From Yoonia sp. F2084L (GTDB lineage Bacteria; Pseudomonadota; Alphaproteobacteria; Rhodobacterales; Rhodobacteraceae): 64,000 nt of DNA. This document shows, piece by piece, positions 1 through 9,576 of this stretch. The first letter of the stretch is position 1; every line of letters begins with the position of its first letter. The translations under genes were made by a program, and so were the position numbers. The notes under the pieces were generated by a model. It was not told the origin of the DNA and did no database searches. It saw only the letters and a list, made by a program, of their open reading frames with translations. The DNA lies in NCBI RefSeq assembly GCF_023015625.1, contig NZ_JALKAH010000001.1, positions 248,001 through 312,000 on the forward strand. The letters are read 5' to 3'.

Positions 1-59
1 CAGGCAGTGCAGCAAACTAAAAAGACGATGCCCAAAATGAGAATCATCAAATTGCGCAT
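1..59 (-). CDS. 5' end of an exported protein (partial)
   Basis: Only the first codons of a minus-strand gene are inside the window. The reading starts MRNLMILILGIVFLVCCTA, which has the positively charged start and hydrophobic core of a Sec signal peptide or N-terminal anchor. A GAAGGAG Shine-Dalgarno lies 6 bases before the ATG at 59; another ATG at 65 is too close to that site. It begins 32 bases after the stop of the RND pump gene upstream, so it may be the third gene of that operon. The function cannot be told from this fragment. Confidence 0.45.
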   Translation of the reverse strand, partial: MRNLMILILGIVFLVCCTA

Positions 60-90
60 CGCCATCTCCTTCGACAGACCCAAGAGGTCT

Positions 91-3000
91 TTACTCTGCC
101 GCTTGCATCGTAGTTTTTGACTCAAGTGGCGGCAGCGTCGAGCTTTCATCTTCCCAAATAAACTCAGGTGCTTTGATCCGCTTGGCCTGCCGTGCCAACG
201 CCCAGTCGCGCGCTGCTTTGCTGCTGCGGCCCATGGACAGCTTGGCGAGAAGCTGAGCGAACCATTGGACGTAGGTCACAAACCAAACACGGATCGCCAA
301 CATGGATGGGGTGAACACCAGCGTCAACATCGTCGCGATCCCAAGGCCGAAGACGACGGCGGTCGCCAATTGCTTCCACCACAGCGCCGTTGGGCTGTCG
401 ATGGAATAGCCACCGTTCATGAAATCAAGGCTGAGGCCGAACATCATTGGCGCAAGTCCGGCCATTGTTGTGATGGTGGTCAGCAATACGGGGCGGATAC
501 GGGCCTCGGCTGTGCGTGTGATCGCCTCGGTCCGCGGCATGTATTTGCTGTATTCCTGATAAGTGTCGATCAGGATGATGTTGTTGTTCACCACGATCCC
601 AGCCAGCGCCACGATCCCGGTCCCTGTCATGATGATCGAGAAGGGTTGATCCATCACCAGCATCCCAACCAGTGAACCGGCGGTGGACATGACCACGGCC
701 ATCAGAACGAGGATGGAGTTATAGATGCTGTTGAACTGTGCCAGCAGAATGATGAACATCAGCCCCAAGGCGCCAGCAAAGGCAGTTTGCAGGAAGGCAC
801 CTGACTCGGCTTGTTCTTCCTGATCACCGGTCCATTCCCACTCGATTGAAGCGGGCAGGGGATTGGTGCTGAGCCATTCGGTCAACACCGCGATGCGTTC
901 GTTTGCATTCAGCGGTGCCTCGGACGTGTCGCCATCAGCGACTAACTCAGTCAGGCCGACGAACGTCGTTTCACCCAACAGAGTGACAACGTCGTAACGG
1001 TCCATGCCGACAGACTCTTCGTTAACGATCCGAACAACTGCGATGGGGTCGCCATCTACGGTCAGGTTGGTCAGCCCTGCTTCAACACCTGCCTTCACAT
1101 CAAAATAGCGCTTCTGGTCGATCCGGTCGATTTGCGCCAGCTTTGGGACGGGGGTCCGGCTGATGAAGCTCGACAGTGGAATAAGACCAGAAGACGTGCG
1201 GACCTTCAGACTATCAAGCGTTGATAATACGCGGTCCTCTGCTGGCAGGCGCACACGAATGTCGATCTCATCATCGCTTGTTGCGGGGGTGAAACTGTCA
1301 AGGTAGATGCCCCGTGTCACCAATTGCACCATCGCGCCAACTGTTGCGACGTCCGCGCCGTAGCGGCCCGCTTTTTCAACATCGACGTCGATTTGCCAGT
1401 CAATGCCGGGCAAGGGCAGCGAATCTTCAATCGTGATCAGACCGGGGGTTTGTTCGAATTGTGCACGCGCGATGTTCGCCGCCTCGCGCAGCTCCTCAAA
1501 GTCATCGCTTTTGAGCCGCAGGTGCACAGGTTTACCAGAGGCGGGGCCGCGCGACTGTGCAAGGATTTCGGTTTGGATACCTGGGATTGTGTTCAGCTGC
1601 TCTTGAAGTTCGGCCAGCACAACATCACCGTCGAGTTCGGCAATACCTGCGCGATCTTCCCACGGGATCGTTTCCAGCTGCACTTGCCCGATGGTATCGC
1701 CAGGGGTGCTGGCACCGCTGGCGTCCGTGTTCAAACCACCGTCGCCCGCAAAGGAAAACGCTGTTATGACGCCGGGGTGTGCCAGCACGATGTCTTCGGC
1801 CTGCCGCACCAGATCATCTTTTTCCTGCAACGACAGGTTACCGCGTGCGCGCACATAGACGATGGCTTGTTCAGGTTCAGATTCGACGAAGAATTCAACC
1901 CCATTGTTGTTCGCGCCGTAGTAGCCAAAAATCGATATGACAGTGAAGACAACCGCACCGACGGTGACAAGCGGCATCACCGGGTTGCCTGCGATAAAGT
2001 GCATGACACGGCCAAAGGGCGTGCGGCGGTAGCCTGCCTTGATGGTCTTGACCTCGCGTTCGATTTTCGCCGCGCCAATGGTGATCGACAACAGGAATGC
2101 GCCGACAAGGAACAGCATCATACCGGGCAGGCTGTCACTTAGGCCAGCGGTTTGCACCGCTTCGCCGGTGAGGTAGCCGGGGTTGAGCGTCAGCATGGCC
2201 CCGGTGAAGACCACCATGATGGCCGGGAACACCAGCAAAGCTCGCACAAACCAAGGCAGACGCGCGCGCAGCCAGTCAGACGTGTTACCAAACAAGCGGC
2301 TCATCCGGCCTGTGACGCCGCCCATGACAGGTAGGTAAACAAGTGCGACGACCAGTGATGCAGACAGAACGAAGATCAGCGTCACTGGCAACATGCCCAT
2401 GAATTGCCCCGGTACACCGGGCCAGAACAGCATGGGAAGGAAGGCACAAAGCGTGGTCGCTGTAGACGAAATGATCGGCCAGAACATCCGCTTGGCGGCC
2501 TCCACATAGGCGTGCATGGGTCCGGTGCCTTCTTTGATACGCTTATCCGCGTATTCGACCACGACGATGGCCCCGTCGACCAGCATACCGACCGCAAGGA
2601 TCAGACCGAACATCACGATGTTTGAGATCGTTATTTCCATCACCGCAAGCAAGGCGAAGCATAACAGGAAAGAGGTCGGGATCGCAAAACCAACCAATAG
2701 CGCCGGGCGTGTGCCCAAGGTTGCCAAAACCACGATCATGACCAGCGCAATGGCCGTCAGGACAGACCCTTCCAACTGGCTGACCATGGAGGCCACGTTG
2801 CGCGATTGATCGTTGGACGTGCCGACTTGGATCGCGGATTGCAGCTCTGGCGACCAACTGGCGCGCTCTTCTTCGACGACCTCTTTCACCAAGGCGGCGG
2901 TGTCGATCAGGTTGAACCCTTTACGTTTGACGACCTGTAGCGCCACGGTATTTACGCCGTTGAAGCGCGCGGTGCCGAGGCGGTCTTCGAACGTCAGGCG

Positions 3001-3780
3001 GATGGTTGCCAAATCACCCAGTGTGATGACCCGGTCACCATTGGTTTTGACCGGTAGGTTGTAGACGTCTTGCGGTCCATCAAATGAAGACGGGATTTTG
3101 ACGGCGAAAGTCCCTTGGGCGGTCTCGACTTCACCGGCTGCAATCAACAGGTTGTTGTTGGTCACAACCCCGATGAGTTCACCAGCGGTGACGTTGTAAG
3201 CCTCCAGGCGCAGCGGGTCGATGACGACCTCAAGCATCTCGTCACGCTGCCCGGCAAGGCCCGCTTCAAGAACCGCATCAAGCCCTTCAATCCGGTCTTG
3301 AAGGTCTTTGGCCACACGCAACAACGTGCGTTCAGGCACTTGGCCTGTCAGGTTCACGATAACGATGGGGAACTCGGAAAAGTTAATCTCGTTGATAGAA
3401 TACTGGTCCGCACCGCCGGGAAACTGGGCCTCGGCGTTGTTCATTGCAGAGCGGATATCAGCAAGGATTTTGGTCTTGTCCCACCCAAATTCGAATTCAA
3501 GCGCCACACCAGCATAGCCCTCGGCGGCGGTAGCCGACATCGTTTTCAGACCATCAAGGTCGGATAGTTCCGTTTCCATCGGCTTGACGAGAAGGGTTTC
3601 ACTGTCCTCGGCTGAAATACCGGGGAAGGGGACAGATACAAAGATCGCCGGGATTTCGATGTCCGGCTCGCCCTCTTTGGGTAAGCCGACATAGGCCATA
3701 CCCCCCGCCAGAAGCGAGAGACCAATAAAGGCAAGAACCATGCGGGCACGCGAAGCGGCCCAGTCAACTAATCCTGTCAT
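91..3780 (-). CDS. RND-family efflux transporter, inner-membrane permease
   Basis: Proton-driven RND permease of 1229 residues, somewhat longer than AcrB-type pumps because of a linker near residues 500-590 and a polar C-terminal tail. The layout is typical: a first transmembrane helix (about 14-32), a large periplasmic porter region, a helix cluster (about 340-490), a second porter region and C-terminal helices. The TM4 motif reads LVDGAIVVVE, keeping Asp402 but having Gly403 where AcrB has a second Asp. The TM10 motif reads VVNNNIILID, with Asn where AcrB has its relay Lys. The ATG overlaps the stop of the upstream membrane fusion protein gene (ATGA), so the two are translationally coupled. 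No outer-membrane channel or regulator gene is adjacent. The substrate cannot be assigned. Confidence 0.9.
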   Translation of the reverse strand: MTGLVDWAASRARMVLAFIGLSLLAGGMAYVGLPKEGEPDIEIPAIFVSVPFPGISAEDSETLLVKPMETELSDLDGLKTMSATAAEGYAGVALEFEFGWDKTKILADIRSAMNNAEAQFPGGADQYSINEINFSEFPIVIVNLTGQVPERTLLRVAKDLQDRIEGLDAVLEAGLAGQRDEMLEVVIDPLRLEAYNVTAGELIGVVTNNNLLIAAGEVETAQGTFAVKIPSSFDGPQDVYNLPVKTNGDRVITLGDLATIRLTFEDRLGTARFNGVNTVALQVVKRKGFNLIDTAALVKEVVEEERASWSPELQSAIQVGTSNDQSRNVASMVSQLEGSVLTAIALVMIVVLATLGTRPALLVGFAIPTSFLLCFALLAVMEITISNIVMFGLILAVGMLVDGAIVVVEYADKRIKEGTGPMHAYVEAAKRMFWPIISSTATTLCAFLPMLFWPGVPGQFMGMLPVTLIFVLSASLVVALVYLPVMGGVTGRMSRLFGNTSDWLRARLPWFVRALLVFPAIMVVFTGAMLTLNPGYLTGEAVQTAGLSDSLPGMMLFLVGAFLLSITIGAAKIEREVKTIKAGYRRTPFGRVMHFIAGNPVMPLVTVGAVVFTVISIFGYYGANNNGVEFFVESEPEQAIVYVRARGNLSLQEKDDLVRQAEDIVLAHPGVITAFSFAGDGGLNTDASGASTPGDTIGQVQLETIPWEDRAGIAELDGDVVLAELQEQLNTIPGIQTEILAQSRGPASGKPVHLRLKSDDFEELREAANIARAQFEQTPGLITIEDSLPLPGIDWQIDVDVEKAGRYGADVATVGAMVQLVTRGIYLDSFTPATSDDEIDIRVRLPAEDRVLSTLDSLKVRTSSGLIPLSSFISRTPVPKLAQIDRIDQKRYFDVKAGVEAGLTNLTVDGDPIAVVRIVNEESVGMDRYDVVTLLGETTFVGLTELVADGDTSEAPLNANERIAVLTEWLSTNPLPASIEWEWTGDQEEQAESGAFLQTAFAGALGLMFIILLAQFNSIYNSILVLMAVVMSTAGSLVGMLVMDQPFSIIMTGTGIVALAGIVVNNNIILIDTYQEYSKYMPRTEAITRTAEARIRPVLLTTITTMAGLAPMMFGLSLDFMNGGYSIDSPTALWWKQLATAVVFGLGIATMLTLVFTPSMLAIRVWFVTYVQWFAQLLAKLSMGRSSKAARDWALARQAKRIKAPEFIWEDESSTLPPLESKTTMQAAE

Positions 3781-5015
3781 CCTTTGGCTTCCGTAAATGT
3801 GGGCGCGACCTGCACGCCGTCCACGACAAATTCTTGTCCGACCGTAATGATATCAATTGTTTCAGGCAGATCCGTGACCCAAACACCTTCAGCGGTGTCG
3901 CGCAGCAGCGTCACTGGCATGAAGGTTGCGATATTGCCTTCGCCAACGGTGCGCACGCCCAAGACGCCACCATCATCGAGCGTCAGCGAGGACTGCGCGA
4001 TCAGATGTGCAGTGCGTCCGTCCGAGGCGATCAGGATTTCGGCGGTCTGTCCGTCGCTGATGGCAAGGTCGTCGTTGGCCACGGTGACCTCAACGCGGAA
4101 GGTGCGGGTCAACTCATCGGCGCTGCGCGACAGGAACGTCACACGGCCTTGCACCTGTTCGCCGCTGGTCAGGCGTGCACCGGCCATCGCACCGACGTTG
4201 ACTTTGGACACGTCAGCCTCTGGGACAAATCCTACCAGCTTGATTTCGTTCAGCTGAATGATCGTGGCACAGGGCGTGCCGGGCTGCATCAGCGAGCCAA
4301 GCTCGGCAGTGTCAGTTTCCAGCAGACCAGAGAAAGGGGCGGTGATCGCCAGTTTGTCAATTTCGCGCTCGGCCGAGGCGACAGCGGCTTGTGCGGCTTG
4401 GATCCCTGCTTGTGCAGAGGTCACACCGGAATTGGCACGCTGTACCCCTGCGGTTGCGGCCTCCATAGACGCCTGCGCGCTGACAAGACGGGTTTCAGAT
4501 GCGAAACCGTCTTCTGACAATTGGCGTGCTGCATTCAGATTAATCTCGGCTTCGCGGACGCGTGCGCTGGCCTCCAACACGCTGGCTTGTGCTTCTGGCA
4601 CACGGCCCTCGGCCTCGGCCAGCCTTGCGCGGGCTTCGGCTAACGATGCTTCGCGGGTGCCGGGATCAAGGCGGCAGAGCATTTCGCCTTCATTGATAAA
4701 TGCGCCCTTGCGCCGGGGTTCTGAGACGACGAGGCCGGATGTTTCCGATGCAACGGTCACTTGGCGCGCCGCTTCCGTGCGACCGCGCAGGATAACCGCG
4801 CTGTCAATGGTTTGGGCGACAGAGTGCATTGCGACAACGCCAACAACAGATTCGCCCTGCGCGCGGGTTGTATCCTCAGCGTTTTGGTCCGTTTCGACGG
4901 ACTGCTCAGTCACCGGTGTACCTTGAGCAAAGCCAAGCAGGCGGTCACGCTCAAAAACGACCAGATATAGGCCTGCAAGCACCAAAACCGCAGTTATCAA
5001 CGGAATGATTTTCAT
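3777..5015 (-). CDS. RND efflux periplasmic adaptor (membrane fusion protein)
   Basis: Periplasmic adaptor of 412 residues that should link the RND permease to an outer-membrane channel. One N-terminal hydrophobic segment (about residues 4-22) is followed by a low-complexity linker, a lipoyl-type half motif near 75-105, a long Ala/Glu/Arg-rich alpha-helical hairpin (about 115-205), then beta-barrel and membrane-proximal domains. I chose the ATG at 5015 (MKIIPL) because AAGGGA lies 7 bases upstream; an in-frame TTG at 5036 would lie before that site. It is the first gene of a two-gene operon and its last four bases overlap the permease start. Confidence 0.88.
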   Translation of the reverse strand: MKIIPLITAVLVLAGLYLVVFERDRLLGFAQGTPVTEQSVETDQNAEDTTRAQGESVVGVVAMHSVAQTIDSAVILRGRTEAARQVTVASETSGLVVSEPRRKGAFINEGEMLCRLDPGTREASLAEARARLAEAEGRVPEAQASVLEASARVREAEINLNAARQLSEDGFASETRLVSAQASMEAATAGVQRANSGVTSAQAGIQAAQAAVASAEREIDKLAITAPFSGLLETDTAELGSLMQPGTPCATIIQLNEIKLVGFVPEADVSKVNVGAMAGARLTSGEQVQGRVTFLSRSADELTRTFRVEVTVANDDLAISDGQTAEILIASDGRTAHLIAQSSLTLDDGGVLGVRTVGEGNIATFMPVTLLRDTAEGVWVTDLPETIDIITVGQEFVVDGVQVAPTFTEAKG

Positions 5016-5120
5016 AATGTCGTCCCTTAAACCCAATGCCGCGCGGCAATAGCTGTTGTTTTTGATCTGATGTTCCTACGTCGCTGTTTGGCGCGCAGAT
5101 CATATTTTTGTACTAAACCA

Positions 5121-5141
5121 TTCAGTTCACTTTATACTGAA
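5121..5141. promoter_or_regulatory. Operator-like inverted repeat between divergent genes
   Basis: Within the 269-base divergent gap between the efflux operon and the YfgM-like gene there is a perfect six-base dyad, TTCAGT (5121-5126) and ACTGAA (5136-5141), with a 9-base AT-rich spacer. Its right arm overlaps TATACT, which could be a -10 box. Dyads of this kind are typical TetR-family operators at RND pump promoters. No TetR gene lies nearby, so this is an inference. Confidence 0.35.
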
Positions 5142-5284
5142 GTTGCCCTTGCGACAAGCGCACTTTTACGTGTGATACGCGGGTTTCGGTTGCGCATTTC
5201 CGGTCCGCCTCTTGTTCATTGCCGCAGCTTCACGATATGTACCCGCAAACACGTATTCACATCTGCCAAAAATTGGGGACCAAG

Positions 5285-5941
5285 GTGAGCGATAGCGACA
5301 GTTTTATCAGTGAAGTCACCGAAGAGGTCCGCCGCGAAAAGCTGTATGGCTATTTGCGGCGCTATGGTTGGGTTGCCGTTGCCGCCGTGCTTTTGCTGGT
5401 AGGCGGTGCGGCCTGGAATGAGTATCGCAATGTGAAGGATCGCAATGCCGCACAGGCGACGGGCGATGCCTTGCTGGCCGCGTTGGATGAAACGGATCCC
5501 GGCGCGCGGGCCGCGGCGATGGCCACCGTCGAGGCCGATGGTAGTGCTGCTGCGGTAACACTGCTTTTACGTGCCGCGATGGAGGAAGAAGCCGGTGAAA
5601 TCGCAGCCGCGAGTGCCACATTGAACACCGTTGCTGTGAACCCAGACGTGCCTGACATGTACCGCGATATCGCGGCGTTCAAGGCGGCCATGTTGCCATC
5701 GGATGATACGACCGCCCGCAGGTCAGCGCTCGAGGCGCTGTCCCAGCCCGGGCAGCCCTTCCGATTGCTGGCGCTTGAGCAGATCGCCTATATGACGCTT
5801 GAGGCTGGTGACACCGACGGTGCGATTGCCGTCATGCGCCAGATTGAAGAAGACGCTGGCGTGACCCGCGGGTTGCGCGAGCGTGTGCAGACGCTCATGG
5901 TGGCACTTGGCGAGCCGCTGCCCGCACCAGTGACCGAGTAA
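5285..5941 (+). CDS. YfgM-like membrane-anchored TPR protein
   Basis: A 218-residue protein with a short acidic N-terminus, one transmembrane helix at about residues 30-46 and a periplasmic alpha-helical region that fits a TPR-like fold (DUF2133/TPR_21 family). In E. coli YfgM associates with SecYEG and periplasmic chaperones, and the gene order yfgM-bamB-der is the same as here. I chose GTG at 5285 (VSDSDSF), as family members start shortly before the acidic stretch; an in-frame start at 5219 would add residues with no family character. BamB follows after 22 bases, suggesting an operon. Confidence 0.75.
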   Translation: MSDSDSFISEVTEEVRREKLYGYLRRYGWVAVAAVLLLVGGAAWNEYRNVKDRNAAQATGDALLAALDETDPGARAAAMATVEADGSAAAVTLLLRAAMEEEAGEIAAASATLNTVAVNPDVPDMYRDIAAFKAAMLPSDDTTARRSALEALSQPGQPFRLLALEQIAYMTLEAGDTDGAIAVMRQIEEDAGVTRGLRERVQTLMVALGEPLPAPVTE

Positions 5942-5963
5942 AGCGCAGATTGGACCCGGACCC

Positions 5964-7262
5964 GTGACTGTAAGAGTAAGCATCGCAGCCGCCCTGAGCC
6001 TTGTTATCCTGGCTGCTTGTGGCGATACCGACGTGATCCTGCCCGGTGAGCGGTTCGACATTCGTGCGCAAACCGCCTTTGCCAATCAGGTGCTGCCGAT
6101 TGAATTGCCAACAGCGCAGACCAACGCGGACTGGGGGCATCGCAACGGTAGCCCCAGCCACAATATCACCCATCCTGCACTGGGCCCTGAGTTAAGCCCG
6201 GTTTTTGTTGCCGACATAGGCGAAGGTGACAGCAGGCGCGCCCGTATTACGTCACATCCCGTTGTGGCCAATGGCGTGATCTATACCGTAGATGCCCGCG
6301 CGACTGTGACGGCAACAACGGTCGATGGTGCGAACCTTTGGACCCGTGATTTGACGCCACGTCGCGACAATGCAGGCGATGCCTCAGGCGGGGGCATCTC
6401 TGTCGGGGGTGGGCAGGTTTATGTCACCACTGGCTTTGGCGAGATTACAGCGCTTGACGCGGCCACCGGTGCGGTGGCCTGGGTGCAGGACCTTGACGCG
6501 CCCGCAAATGCAGCCCCCACTTTGGCAGGTGATCTGGTCTATGTGGTTGGGCGCGACAGCACTGCTTGGGCGCTTGAAACAACAAACGGTCGTGTGCGCT
6601 GGCAAAAGTCCGGCGCGCCGTCCACTGCGAATTTTGCAGGCGGAGCATCCCCGGCTGTCAGCGGTGAGTTTGTCGTCTTTCCATTTTCGTCGGGTGAGGT
6701 GCTGGCCACCTATCCTCGTGGCGGTCTGACCCGTTGGTCCACTGTCGTATCAGGCGATCGCGTCGGTATTGCCGCGGGTGTGCTGGACGATATCGCCGGT
6801 GACCCGGTGATTGCAGGTGATCGCGTTTACGTCGGCAACTTCAGCGGGCGCACTGTTGCGATTAATCTGGCCGACGGATCGCGCGCTTGGACCGCAACAG
6901 AAGGGGCGATCAGCCCGGTCTGGCCTGTCGGCAACGCGGTTTTCCTGATCAACGACATCAATGAACTGGTCCGCCTCGATGCAACGACCGGCAATCCTGT
7001 TTGGCGCACTGCTTTGCCAACCTTTGAAGACAACACCCGAACCCGCCGTCAGAAAAGCATCTTTGCGCATTACGGCCCTGTGCTGGCGGGTGGTCGTCTG
7101 ATCGTCACGTCTTCTGACGGCCTGATCCGCCAATTCGATCCGACCTCTGGCGCGCTGTTGGGGCAGGTTGACCTGCCCGGTGGTGCCGCCTCTGGTCCCG
7201 TTGTGGCCAATCAGACCCTTTACGTTCTGACTAAAACAGGGCAATTGCACGCTTTCCGTTGA
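5964..7262 (+). CDS. bamB: BamB-like outer-membrane assembly lipoprotein (PQQ-type beta-propeller)
   Basis: A 432-residue lipoprotein starting at GTG, with lipobox LAAC placing the lipidated cysteine at residue 19. The mature part contains repeated propeller blades with signature pieces such as ALDAATGAVAW, ALETTNGRVRW, RLDATTGNPVW and QFDPTSGALLG. BamB is a scaffold of the BAM complex that inserts beta-barrel proteins into the outer membrane. The position between a YfgM-like gene and der matches the E. coli order and supports the assignment over a PQQ-dependent dehydrogenase, which would be longer and carry quinone-binding residues. Confidence 0.85.
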   Translation: MTVRVSIAAALSLVILAACGDTDVILPGERFDIRAQTAFANQVLPIELPTAQTNADWGHRNGSPSHNITHPALGPELSPVFVADIGEGDSRRARITSHPVVANGVIYTVDARATVTATTVDGANLWTRDLTPRRDNAGDASGGGISVGGGQVYVTTGFGEITALDAATGAVAWVQDLDAPANAAPTLAGDLVYVVGRDSTAWALETTNGRVRWQKSGAPSTANFAGGASPAVSGEFVVFPFSSGEVLATYPRGGLTRWSTVVSGDRVGIAAGVLDDIAGDPVIAGDRVYVGNFSGRTVAINLADGSRAWTATEGAISPVWPVGNAVFLINDINELVRLDATTGNPVWRTALPTFEDNTRTRRQKSIFAHYGPVLAGGRLIVTSSDGLIRQFDPTSGALLGQVDLPGGAASGPVVANQTLYVLTKTGQLHAFR

Positions 7263-7310
7263 TCGCGCACCGGTGGTGTGACGCGGTTCGGCCCGAAAGG
7301 TACGTATAAG

Positions 7311-8768
7311 ATGAGCTTTACCCTTGCCATTGTGGGGCGTCCGAATGTGGGCAAATCCACTTTGTTCAACCGCTTGGTTGGCAAGAAACTGGCCTTGGTT
7401 GATGATCAGCCGGGGGTGACGCGTGACTTGCGTGAAGGTGAAGGGCGCATTGCCGACCTGCGTTTTACGGTGATTGATAGCGCAGGTTTGGAAGAAGCAA
7501 CCGACGACAGTTTGCAGGGGCGTATGCGCCGTTTGACCGAACGCGCAGTTGAGATGGCCGATGTGTGCTTGTTCATGATCGACGCACGGGCAGGGGTGCT
7601 GCCCGCGGATGAGGTCTTTGCCGATATCCTGCGCAAGAAGAACGCCAATGTGATCTTGGCGGCGAACAAAGGCGAAGGCAAAGCAGCCGATGCCACGATC
7701 CTTGAGGCTTATGCCTTGGGTCTGGGCGAGCCGATCCGTATCTCTGCCGAACATGGCGAAGGCATGGGTGAATTGATGGATGTTCTGCGCCCGATTTCCG
7801 AAGCGCATGCCGAACAGGCTGCGGCCAATGCGCCTGAGGTCGACATTGATGTTGGTGAAGATGACGAAGATGCCCCGCGCGTGCCAACCCGTGCCAAGCC
7901 CTTGCAGATCGCTGTTGTAGGGCGCCCGAATGCGGGGAAGTCCACACTTATCAACAAGATCATTGGTGAAGAACGTTTGCTCACCGGCCCAGAAGCTGGG
8001 ATCACCCGCGATGCGATTTCGGTTCAGCAGGACTGGGACGGCGTGCCGATGCGTATCTTTGACACCGCAGGTATGCGCAAGAAAGCCAAGGTACAGGAGA
8101 AGCTAGAGAAGCTGTCGGTTTCTGATGGCTTACGCGCGGTGAAATTCGCCGAAGTCGTTGTTGTTTTACTTGATGTAGAAATTCCGTTTGAACAGCAGGA
8201 CTTGCGGATTGCCGATTTGGCCGAGCGTGAGGGTCGTGCCGTCGTTGTCGCCGTCAACAAGTGGGACGTTGAGGACGAAAAGCAAAGCAAGCTGAAAGAG
8301 TTGCGCCAGGATTTTGAGCGATTGTTACCCCAGCTGCGTGGCGCGCCTTTGGTGACGGTCTCTGCCAAGACGGGCAAAGGACTGGACCGTTTGCAGCAAG
8401 CCATCATGCGCGCGCATGAAGTATGGAACCGCCGCATCTCAACCGCGAACTTGAATCGTTGGCTGACGGGAATGCTGGAGCAGCACCCGCCGCCTGCACC
8501 CGGAGGCAAGCGCATCAAGATGCGTTACATGACCCAAGTGAAGACGCGCCCACCTGCGTTTGTGGTGATGACATCCCATCCTGACATGATGCCTGAAAGC
8601 TATAAACGTTATCTTGTCAACGGGTTACGCGTCGACTTTGATATGCCGGGCACGCCGATCAGGCTGTTCCTGCGCGATCAGGGTGACAAAAATCCTTACA
8701 AGGATAAAAAGTCCTCGCAACCCTCGCGCCTGTCAAAGCACCTTAAGAAGGGACCGAGCGACCGTTAG
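7311..8768 (+). CDS. der: Ribosome-assembly GTPase Der (EngA)
   Basis: Double-GTPase protein of 485 residues that acts in maturation of the 50S subunit. The first G domain has GRPNVGKS at residues 9-16 with NKGE near 119-122. The second has GRPNAGKS at about 204-211, DTAGM and NKWD. A C-terminal KH-like domain follows ([19 protein letters not shown] region). An acidic linker separates the two G domains. I chose ATG at 7311 (MSFTLAIVG), which lies next to the first beta strand and has AAAGG upstream. Its 3' end overlaps the convergent TspO-like gene by 26 bases. Confidence 0.96.
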   Translation: MSFTLAIVGRPNVGKSTLFNRLVGKKLALVDDQPGVTRDLREGEGRIADLRFTVIDSAGLEEATDDSLQGRMRRLTERAVEMADVCLFMIDARAGVLPADEVFADILRKKNANVILAANKGEGKAADATILEAYALGLGEPIRISAEHGEGMGELMDVLRPISEAHAEQAAANAPEVDIDVGEDDEDAPRVPTRAKPLQIAVVGRPNAGKSTLINKIIGEERLLTGPEAGITRDAISVQQDWDGVPMRIFDTAGMRKKAKVQEKLEKLSVSDGLRAVKFAEVVVVLLDVEIPFEQQDLRIADLAEREGRAVVVAVNKWDVEDEKQSKLKELRQDFERLLPQLRGAPLVTVSAKTGKGLDRLQQAIMRAHEVWNRRISTANLNRWLTGMLEQHPPPAPGGKRIKMRYMTQVKTRPPAFVVMTSHPDMMPESYKRYLVNGLRVDFDMPGTPIRLFLRDQGDKNPYKDKKSSQPSRLSKHLKKGPSDR

Positions 8769-9462
8769 CGCGCATCGTTGCGATCAACGCAAGCAAGGTC
8801 AGTACTCCTGCGCCTGCCAGAGCCGAGACTGTCCAGGTTTGCACACCATTTGCGACAATGATCCCGATCAAAGCCCAGATCACCGTCAACCCATAGGCGG
8901 GGGCTGCGGTGCGTAGCAAAACAGGACCCGCCACGATCAATGCCCCGACGATACCGATATAGGCCCAGCCCAATGCGCCTGTCGCGATGCCATAACCTGC
9001 GGCTGTACTGCCCAGTGACACAAATGACGCCGCCGTCAGCCAACCTGCGTAGATGCCAACGGGCACTTTGAACAGCCAGATGTCGCGCTTGGGTGCGCGC
9101 ATCAGCGACCAAATCGCGGTTGCCGCCATCACAAAGATCAGGACGGTCGCCCAGACAGCGCTTGCATTGGCCACGGCAAGCCATGTCGTTCCAACCGCAA
9201 GGCTAGCGATTAAGGGCTTGCGGGCGCTGTCCCAGCCCGTGTCTTTGGCGCGTTTAATCATGCCAAATACCGCTGAAACCACTAACCACCCATATATGAG
9301 CCCCCAGATCGCAAAAGCATATCCTTCGGGCTGAATTGGAGGCTCAATCTGCGGAATGGGCAATTGGTCCGCCCGAAAGCCGCTAAAGGGGCTGGTCAGC
9401 GCAGGAGAGATGACAAAACTTGCCGTGAAGACAAGGGTGAGGATCGCGTAAATCTGTTTCAT
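8743..9462 (-). CDS. Multi-pass membrane protein, TspO/MBR-like
   Basis: About 239 residues with seven or more predicted membrane segments and very few charged residues. The stretch [15 protein letters not shown] and spaced tryptophans resemble the tryptophan-rich sensory protein (TspO/MBR) superfamily, but it is longer than classical five-helix TspO. I therefore treat the family link as tentative and give no substrate. The start is ambiguous: MKQ at 9462 gives a clean N-terminal helix, while an ATG at 9474 would add four residues; neither has a strong Shine-Dalgarno. The gene converges on der. Confidence 0.65.
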   Translation of the reverse strand: MKQIYAILTLVFTASFVISPALTSPFSGFRADQLPIPQIEPPIQPEGYAFAIWGLIYGWLVVSAVFGMIKRAKDTGWDSARKPLIASLAVGTTWLAVANASAVWATVLIFVMAATAIWSLMRAPKRDIWLFKVPVGIYAGWLTAASFVSLGSTAAGYGIATGALGWAYIGIVGALIVAGPVLLRTAAPAYGLTVIWALIGIIVANGVQTWTVSALAGAGVLTLLALIATMRANGRSVPS

Positions 9463-9576
9463 GCTTGTGAACATAGCTTGCTGCGCGTCAGTTCCATCAA
9501 AAGGTGGGGAAAAGCAGACTTGATCGACAGCTGACGTTACGGCAACATTTGCGTATTCAAAGTAAAGGTTATTGGT

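Noticed and set aside
1324-2142. A 272-codon plus-strand ORF inside the RND pump gene
   Set aside because: It is antisense to conserved RND sequence and has no recognisable protein features.
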